From: Planctomycetota bacterium
Lineage (GTDB): Bacteria > Planctomycetota > Phycisphaerae > Sedimentisphaerales > Anaerobacaceae
Assembly (NCBI GenBank): GCA_013349615.1
Contig: DUZJ01000010.1
Location: 1-60,424 of the forward strand
Reading direction: 5' to 3'
DNA: 60,424 bases
The position numbers and the translations under genes are program-made. The notes under the pieces are model-generated. The model was not told the origin of the DNA, ran no database searches, and saw only the letters and a list, made by a program, of their open reading frames with translations. Below are positions 55,128 through 60,424 of the stretch, piece by piece; the first letter of the stretch is position 1; the number at the start of each line of letters is the position of its first letter.

Positions 55128-55976
55128 ATGACTCGTGTTTTTCAAATTGTGTTTTTGAGCGGCGTTGCTTTCTGGCTGACAGGCTGCAAAGACTCCGAAG
55201 CAGACAAGCCGATATGGGAGCATGTGAAAATCACGGATTTGGCGCCTTTTCCAAGCGGCAAGGAGCCAGGCAGCTCCCTATTAAAGACGATAAATTTTAC
55301 CGTTTATATCTTTGAAATACCCGCCGAAAACATCAGCACGATGGATGATGCCTGGCCGATGCTGTACGTACAGCCGCTGCAGTTTAATGACTACGATGCA
55401 TTCTGCGCCAACTTATTTTTGGCCGGCTTCGGGCAAATCCCAATTTGGAATAGAGTCGCTGAACTGCTGCGTGCCGCCGACGGCATACAAGGTAACACAA
55501 TTTCATTATTGCTGCCTGACGGCCAATCCAACGACATCGCGGTTGCCGGATTAGCCCAGGAACAAACCGTCTTTTACATTTCAAAAAAAGTGTCAATGGA
55601 AGGAGCGACGCTTGGGCCGGGACAATTCGGCCTGCGGATAAAAGCTGAAAAAATCCCCGGGTCAAGGGGTGTATGCAAAGTCAGTGTGCTGCCGGTATTT
55701 TCACCGCCGAGACGAAGCTCCATCCCACTGTTGGCGGCTCGCGAAAAATCGTGGGAGCTGCTCTTCACGTCCGTGGGCTTCAGTTTGACAATGAGCCCCG
55801 GTGACTTTGTGTTGCTGGGACCGGAAAAATACGACAGCGGTCAGATAACTTTGGGCAGCCTGTTCTTTAGCAAACCTGAAGGCAGTTTGTTCTTTAGCCG
55901 ACTCGAACATAAGGTGCCCGAACTTAAACCAGCCATCAGATTGTTTTTGTTAGTTTGCACCGGTATGAGCTATTAG
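55128..55976 (+). CDS. Hypothetical lipoprotein
   Basis: 282 residues with signal peptide and lipobox LTGC (~17-20). The rest is a predicted soluble beta-rich domain with no family I recognise (FEIPAENISTMDDAW, LLPDGQSNDIAVAG). It has a repeated SLFFSKPEG/SLFFSRLEH element near the C-terminus. Stops 8 bp before the next gene, so it is probably co-transcribed with it. Confidence 0.6.
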   Translation: MTRVFQIVFLSGVAFWLTGCKDSEADKPIWEHVKITDLAPFPSGKEPGSSLLKTINFTVYIFEIPAENISTMDDAWPMLYVQPLQFNDYDAFCANLFLAGFGQIPIWNRVAELLRAADGIQGNTISLLLPDGQSNDIAVAGLAQEQTVFYISKKVSMEGATLGPGQFGLRIKAEKIPGSRGVCKVSVLPVFSPPRRSSIPLLAAREKSWELLFTSVGFSLTMSPGDFVLLGPEKYDSGQITLGSLFFSKPEGSLFFSRLEHKVPELKPAIRLFLLVCTGMSY

Positions 55977-55984
55977 GCCTGCAA

Positions 55985-56953
55985 ATGCCCAATCCAACAG
56001 TAACGCTTATTCAATGCAGCGATTACAGCCAGCCCAAAATTGCGGAAGCAATAAAAAGGCAGTTCGACCTTTCAGGTGGATTGGAAAAATTCGCAAGGCC
56101 GGGTGACACCGTCCTGCTTAAGCCGAATTTCATTGCTCCGAGGTCTCGGCGACATGCCACCCAAACGCATCCGGCGATAATAATCGAGGTTGCCCGGCTG
56201 CTAAAAGACTTCGGTGCCAGACCATTTGTCGGCGATTCACCGGCCTGGGGCAATGTGTTCGGATGTGTGAAGGCACTAAAATTAGAAGAGCCGCTGAGAA
56301 AATTATCGGTGCCGGTAAAACAGCTTGATAAACCGAAGTGGTGTCGAATTGGAGCCAATGATACCAATGTCGGCATAAGTTCGGTTGCACTCGATGCGGA
56401 TGTCATTATCAATTTGCCGAAGTTCAAAACACACCAGCAGTTGGTCACCACATTTGCGGTCAAAAATATGTTCGGGTGTGTGGCCGGCAAACGGAAGGCA
56501 TTATGGCACTTTGCAAAAGGTAAGAACGAGAGCGATTTTTGCGAATTGCTTATCGAGATATTCAAGTTTTTGAAACCCGCCTTGACCATAATCGATGCGG
56601 TGGTCGCAATGGATGGCCGTGGGCCTATCAGGGGCAGAACCAGGCCGTTGGGCTGGCTCGTCGGCGGAACGAATCCAATCGCCTGCGAGACTATCTGCTG
56701 CAAATTAGTCAATATCAAACCGGATGACCTGCCGATTATCAAAACAGCAAGGCAAATGGGTTTGCCCTGTCCGGACGAAGACAAGATAGAAATCGCCGGT
56801 GACGATTTTCCAAAAAGCATATATACGGACTTCAAACTTGCGGAGCCTGTTCCCCTTCGGTTTTCATTGCTGCACGTCTGCAAAAGCATCTGCAAGCAAG
56901 TGGCACTTCTCGTGAAATCCGCGATAAAAAGGATTAATCGCGGAGGACGCTGA
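55985..56953 (+). CDS. DUF362-domain protein
   Basis: 322 residues from MPNPTVTLIQCSDYSQ (an in-frame earlier start at 55955 would overlap the lipoprotein gene). Recognised by DTVLLKPNFI, ADVIINLPKFKTH, AVKNMFGC and DAVVAMDGRGP, the DUF362 signature order. Function unknown; in other organisms these are often fused or adjacent to ferredoxin-like clusters, which is not the case here. Confidence 0.85.
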   Translation: MPNPTVTLIQCSDYSQPKIAEAIKRQFDLSGGLEKFARPGDTVLLKPNFIAPRSRRHATQTHPAIIIEVARLLKDFGARPFVGDSPAWGNVFGCVKALKLEEPLRKLSVPVKQLDKPKWCRIGANDTNVGISSVALDADVIINLPKFKTHQQLVTTFAVKNMFGCVAGKRKALWHFAKGKNESDFCELLIEIFKFLKPALTIIDAVVAMDGRGPIRGRTRPLGWLVGGTNPIACETICCKLVNIKPDDLPIIKTARQMGLPCPDEDKIEIAGDDFPKSIYTDFKLAEPVPLRFSLLHVCKSICKQVALLVKSAIKRINRGGR

Positions 56954-57011
56954 GTTATTTTAATTCTCTTGTTTCTCTGTGTTCATCGGTTGCCTGTGGG
57001 GTGAAATAAAA

Positions 57012-57030
57012 CCTGCGGTAAAACCGCAGG
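57012..57030. terminator. CCTGCGGT hairpin after the DUF362 gene
   Basis: CCTGCGGT and ACCGCAGG are perfect 8-bp arms around AAA. It is followed by a short GATTGCCACGC/GCTCGCAATGAC repeat (57041-57102). It may end the preceding transcript, but belongs to a repeat type seen intergenically in many genomes, and no T-run follows. Confidence 0.45.
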
Positions 57031-57157
57031 CTAAATATAGATTGCCACGCATTCCGTCCAAGGGCCGGACTTTCAGCTCAGCGATGCTCGCAATGACTTT
57101 GATTATACATCCTTCTGAGATTGACATATCAATTCTTTGGAATTAGTATCTGCATCT

Positions 57158-58198
57158 ATGCAGGTAAAATCCGTAAACATTCTTGGTATTGAGACGAGCT
57201 GCGATGAGACTGCGGCGGCGGTGGTTGCCGATGGTAAGATTATCAAATCATCCGTAATATCTTCACAAACAAAGCTACACGAGAAATACGGCGGCGTTGT
57301 CCCCGAAATCGCCTCGCGGGCACATATCGAAAAAATATATCCGGTTATAAATGAGGCACTTGCACGGGCGAAGGTCAGTGAAGATGACATCGATGCGGTT
57401 GCGGTAGCGAATCAGCCCGGGCTGACTGTCGCTCTGGTCATAGGTGTTACCGCGGCTAAAACGCTTGCGTTTGTCTGGGAGAAGCCCCTTATAGCAATAA
57501 TTCATTTACATGCACATTTACAATCAGCGGTTTTGGGTAAAAAGGAGCTGCAGCTTCCTGCGGCTGCTTTAATTGTATCAGGTGGCCACACGAGTCTTTA
57601 CGATTACCGGTCCCCTCTTGAGCCTACACTATTAGGCTCGACGATTGACGATGCCGCCGGTGAGGCGTTCGATAAAGTTGCAAATATTTTGAGACTGTCC
57701 TATCCGGGCGGGCCGAGTATTGAAAAAGCGGCGGAAAGTGGGAACCCGAAAGCAATCAAATTTCCGCGCTCGATGCTTGGGCCGGGGTCGCTGGATTTCT
57801 CTTTTAGCGGCATAAAAACGGCTGTTCTGTATTACTGCCGCGGCCAGGATATGAAAGGCGAGGACAAAGTCGGCTCGATGACGAGTGAGGAAATCGCTGA
57901 CATTGCAGCGTCATTTCAAGCGGCGGTGATTGATGTCCTCATCAAAAAAACGCGGTGGGCTGCTGAAAGAATCGGGGCGAAAACGGTTCTGCTCGGCGGC
58001 GGGGTAGCAGCTAACAATCAATTACGGGCCCGGTTACAACAAATGTGTGACGAGACAAGACCGCCGAGAAAACTGCTGGTTGCGCCAAAACAATATTGCA
58101 CTGACAATGCGGTTATGGTAGCCTCTTTGGGCTACTACAAGTTCAAGGCCAAGCTCTTTGCAGATTTAACGCTTGAGACAAAAGCACGTAGTTCTTAG
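57158..58198 (+). CDS. tsaD: tRNA N6-adenosine threonylcarbamoyltransferase
   Basis: 346 residues. Begins VKSVNILGIETSCDETAAAVV as in the TsaD/Kae1/Qri7 family. The metal site HLHAH has the usual two His four apart (~116-120). Other signatures: VSGGHTSLYD, DDAAGEAFDKVANIL, FSFSGIKTAV and GGVAANNQLR. TsaD transfers threonylcarbamoyl to A37 of ANN-decoding tRNAs; partners TsaB/C/E are not in the window. An upstream TTG (57137) would add seven residues; the ATG at 57158 fits the family start better. Confidence 0.95.
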   Translation: MQVKSVNILGIETSCDETAAAVVADGKIIKSSVISSQTKLHEKYGGVVPEIASRAHIEKIYPVINEALARAKVSEDDIDAVAVANQPGLTVALVIGVTAAKTLAFVWEKPLIAIIHLHAHLQSAVLGKKELQLPAAALIVSGGHTSLYDYRSPLEPTLLGSTIDDAAGEAFDKVANILRLSYPGGPSIEKAAESGNPKAIKFPRSMLGPGSLDFSFSGIKTAVLYYCRGQDMKGEDKVGSMTSEEIADIAASFQAAVIDVLIKKTRWAAERIGAKTVLLGGGVAANNQLRARLQQMCDETRPPRKLLVAPKQYCTDNAVMVASLGYYKFKAKLFADLTLETKARSS

Positions 58199-58253
58199 TT
58201 GTGAGTTCATAGTTCGTAGACTGCAAAGCAGGAACGAAAAAGAGAGGTGACAT

Positions 58254-59021
58254 ATTCGGGCAGAACAGCTAAAAAAATTATTTGAACAGGTCAAAAACGA
58301 CGAAGTTGGTATCGACGAGGCAATTGAAAAACTTCGCCATCTGCCGTTCGAGGATTTGGGGTTTGCCTGCGTGGACCATCACCGGCAAATCCGGCGGGGC
58401 TTTCCGGAAGTTATTTACTGTCCCGGCAAGACCACGGAACAAATAATCAAAATCTTCGGGAGCCTTGCTGCGAAAGGCAATAACGTATTGGCTACGAGGG
58501 CCGAGGAAGATGTTTTCGAGGCGCTGGTTAAAACGAAGAAATTTCCAAAAGCTCACTACGAGAAATTAGCAAGGGCCATTGTGCTTGAGCAGAAAGGGCT
58601 GGAGGGGTCGGAAACGGTGCTGCCGATAGTTATGGCAGGCACGGCCGACCTTCCCGTCGCAGAGGAAGCGAAAGTAACGGCTGAGATTATGGGGCAGCGG
58701 ACGGAGCTGGTATGTGATGTTGGAGTAGCGGGACTGCACAGATTGTTCGGGCATCTGCCAAAACTACAGAACGCCAATGTCATTATTGTTGTGGCAGGGA
58801 TGGAAGGAGCATTGGCCAGTGTCATAGGTGGGCTGGTTAGCTGTCCGGTAATCGCTGTGCCTACCAGTGTCGGGTACGGTTCGAGCTTCGAGGGACTGTC
58901 GGCACTTCTGACAATGCTCAATAGCTGTGCAGCCGGCGTCAGCGTCGTCAATATCGACGGTGGTTTCTCCGCGGCGGTTACGGCCACCCTTATAAATAAA
59001 AAGATAGAAGCAAAGAAATGA
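58254..59021 (+). CDS. larB: LarB, nickel-pincer cofactor synthase (PurE-like), ATT start
   Basis: 255 residues. LFEQVKNDEVGIDEAIEKLR and LPFEDLGFACVDHHRQIRRG are the typical LarB N-terminus; PGKTTEQI, TADLPVAEEA, DVGVAGLHRL and VAGMEGALASVIGG follow. LarB carboxylates and hydrolyses nicotinic acid adenine dinucleotide to begin the nickel-pincer cofactor of lactate racemase-type enzymes. No ATG, GTG or TTG lies between the in-frame TGA (58248-58250) and the conserved N-terminus. AGAGAGG (58241-58247) with six bases then ATT (58254) therefore points to an ATT start. The next TTG, at 58356, would remove 34 conserved residues. Confidence 0.9.
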   Translation: MRAEQLKKLFEQVKNDEVGIDEAIEKLRHLPFEDLGFACVDHHRQIRRGFPEVIYCPGKTTEQIIKIFGSLAAKGNNVLATRAEEDVFEALVKTKKFPKAHYEKLARAIVLEQKGLEGSETVLPIVMAGTADLPVAEEAKVTAEIMGQRTELVCDVGVAGLHRLFGHLPKLQNANVIIVVAGMEGALASVIGGLVSCPVIAVPTSVGYGSSFEGLSALLTMLNSCAAGVSVVNIDGGFSAAVTATLINKKIEAKK

Positions 59022-59884
59022 AATTGCAGGCCATAAACCAAATTCCGAAGCTAAAGCCGAGGGCGGTTGATGCCCATAAGGGGGATTTCGGCAAGGTCTG
59101 TATCATTGCCGGCAGTACTGGTATGAGCGGAGCGGCTGCGCTTGCCGGTCGGGCTGCGCTGCGGTCCGGTTCCGGGCTTGTTCGAGTTGCGACGCCGAAA
59201 AGTGTTCTGCCGATAGTGGCATCAATTGAGCCGTCCTTTACCACTATTGCATTAGCCGAAGACAGCGTGGGGCGAATATCCGCTAAGGCAGTCAATACTA
59301 TACTTAATGCTGTGAGTGAGAATGATGCGTTGGCGTTCGGTCCGGGTATTGGTGTTAGCGGCGAACTTCAGTCTGTTCTTGAGACCCTGCTTGAACAGGA
59401 AGGATTGAGGCTGATTATAGATGCGGACGGTCTGAATAACCTGGCGAGAATGAAAGACTGGTCTGCCAGACTAAAAGCAAAGCTGATTTTGACACCTCAT
59501 CCGGGCGAAATGAAAAGACTATGGTCAGGCCTGTTTAGAGAACAACTGCCGACCGACCGGCAGCAGCAGGCAGTGCAATTGGCAAAGCAGACCAAAACGG
59601 TGGTAGCATTGAAGGGTGCGGGGACAGTTGTTACCAACGGGCAAAAAGTTTATGTCAATAAAACCGGCAATGCCGGTATGGCGACAGCCGGCTCAGGTGA
59701 CGTTTTAACAGGCGCTATAGTGTCACTGATGGGCCAGGGCTTGAGCAACTTTGATGCTGCGGTTCTGGGCGTTTATATTCACGGGTTAGCAGGTGATATC
59801 GCAGCGGAAAGAATTGGGCAGGTCAGCTTAATGGCGACCGATATAATCGACGCGCTGCCCGCTGCGTTTTCGAAAAGCTTGTGA
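59018..59884 (+). CDS. nnrD: ADP-dependent NAD(P)H-hydrate dehydratase
   Basis: 288 residues; the ATG overlaps the larB stop by 4 bp (ATGA), so the two are translationally coupled. Signatures of the family: HKGDFGKVCIIAGSTGMSGA, GPGIGVSG, IDADGLNNLA, TPHPGEMKRL, and GNAGMATAGSGDVLTGAI near the ADP site. It restores hydrated NAD(P)H; the epimerase half (NnrE) is absent, as in stand-alone versions. Coupling with larB, whose substrate is a nicotinate dinucleotide, makes a shared pyridine-nucleotide theme. Confidence 0.93.
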   Translation: MKLQAINQIPKLKPRAVDAHKGDFGKVCIIAGSTGMSGAAALAGRAALRSGSGLVRVATPKSVLPIVASIEPSFTTIALAEDSVGRISAKAVNTILNAVSENDALAFGPGIGVSGELQSVLETLLEQEGLRLIIDADGLNNLARMKDWSARLKAKLILTPHPGEMKRLWSGLFREQLPTDRQQQAVQLAKQTKTVVALKGAGTVVTNGQKVYVNKTGNAGMATAGSGDVLTGAIVSLMGQGLSNFDAAVLGVYIHGLAGDIAAERIGQVSLMATDIIDALPAAFSKSL

Positions 59885-59894
59885 TTTTCTGTGT

Positions 59895-60424
59895 TTACGC
59901 AACTACTGCTGTCGAATTTTTCGAGGCCATCGCCTTTACAATCTCAAAAAACCGCTTGACCATCATCACGGCAGGCCAGGTCCGCTCGGCACGCTCCGGG
60001 TTTTGCTCGCACCAGACCAGGGCCAACGGCAATATCACTGCCTCGGCGCTCGTACCCTCAAGCTCGCCGGCCAATTGAGCAAGGGCATTTGGTATTTGCA
60101 CCGGCATCTCAACCACTTCTGTGGTACCGCGCTCGCCCTTGCACGCCTCAGCAGAACCGTTTACAAAATGCTCCCTGCACGCCAGCGGCCTCTGCTCATA
60201 AATGGAACAGAGGCCTTTGTAGAGAAAAGGACAGGGCAGCTTCAAACTCGTATACCAGCTCGACACCAGATTCAGTTCAGCCGGACTCACCTGGGATGCG
60301 TCTGTTGTTTTGTCTATAAATTGTTTTGGGGGTTTTTGACTCAAGATACGGCGCGCCGAAAGAAGACAGGCTTTGAGCATTGATTCTCGCTGATGTGGCG
60401 GTGCGGCTGAAATCTCCTCATTCA
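59895..60424 (-). CDS. YkgJ-family cysteine-cluster protein, 5' end beyond the window
   Basis: The frame is open to the window edge (NEEISAAPPHQRES precedes MLKACLL), so the true start is outside. The core CPFLYKGLCSIYEQRPLACREHF is the YkgJ metal-binding cluster, with Cys before, between and after the GxCxIYxxRP motif. These proteins are thought to bind iron or zinc; the role is not established. It converges with nnrD. Confidence 0.8.
   Translation of the reverse strand, partial: NEEISAAPPHQRESMLKACLLSARRILSQKPPKQFIDKTTDASQVSPAELNLVSSWYTSLKLPCPFLYKGLCSIYEQRPLACREHFVNGSAEACKGERGTTEVVEMPVQIPNALAQLAGELEGTSAEAVILPLALVWCEQNPERAERTWPAVMMVKRFFEIVKAMASKNSTAVVA

Noticed and set aside
57137-57157. 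Upstream TTG as the tsaD start
   Set aside because: It adds seven residues without Shine-Dalgarno support and the family usually begins close to VKSVNILGIETSCDE.

Overview
The window reads as a chromosomal segment of a free-living, polysaccharide-degrading planctomycete, most likely class Phycisphaerae (Sedimentisphaerales-like). This placement is an inference from gene content, not from a marker tree. The pointers are dockerin-like tails (GDFDFDGCVEFDDLAVL type) on large secreted proteins, a prepilin-like protein with a TDGHVGSF tail, Tat-exported sulfatase and Gfo/Idh/MocA proteins, an ECF sigma factor fused to a membrane-anchored extracytoplasmic domain, and intergenic spaces full of degenerate boilerplate repeats.

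Layout. 0-4 kb: a tRNA-Arg 3'-half relic, a truncated ORF at the edge and a large secreted six-hairpin glycosidase-like protein (minus strand). 4-8 kb: a YtrA-type GntR / ABC-2 transporter operon, flanked by ~95-bp direct repeats, with a two-palindrome operator overlapping its predicted promoter. 8.4-15.7 kb: a pectin/glucuronoxylan pair, a GH28 lipoprotein followed by an unusual LamG-GH67-GH28 fusion, then a duplicated GH67 tail, a recombinase relic and a tRNA with anticodon CAU. 16-23 kb: the sigma/membrane fusion protein, a 1285-residue beta-helix protein with a dockerin-like tail, and a prepilin-like protein. 23-26.5 kb: a double-SIS (MurQ/GKRP-like) protein divergent from a sodium/solute symporter.

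27-40 kb is the most distinctive part. Four tandem paralogues carry an arylsulfotransferase-type (PF14269-like) propeller inside different modular shells: Kre9-like or FN3-like domains, a CBM-like domain, a ThuA/GATase-like domain and dockerin-like tails. At least three gene fragments lie between them. The paralogues look actively recombining: one copy has lost its dockerin-like tail to an unrelated Ig-like domain, and the displaced tail survives just downstream. One paralogue appears to have Asn in place of two otherwise conserved His. A Tat-type sulfatase follows at 42 kb, so export of both sulfate-transferring and sulfate-removing enzymes is plausible.

40.4-42.1 kb is a gene-free stretch made of repeats. 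42-46 kb: sulfatase, convergent Gfo/Idh/MocA protein, exported O-methyltransferase-like protein. 46-52 kb: a cell-surface operon (minus strand) of a GT-C-like membrane protein, a GT2 glycosyltransferase and an AIG2-amidoligase-like fusion. 52-54 kb: an ECF sigma/anti-sigma pair and a small membrane protein. 53.8-60.4 kb: housekeeping genes (aspartate aminotransferase, DUF362, tsaD, larB, nnrD, YkgJ-type cysteine-cluster protein). larB appears to begin at a rare ATT codon.

A theme across the window is that dispersed repeats do not only fill gaps. They also supply the stop codon of two genes, part of a signal peptide, the N-terminus of the sulfatase and an internal ~20-residue stretch of the first glycosidase. 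All functional calls are from reading the sequence; no database search was run.
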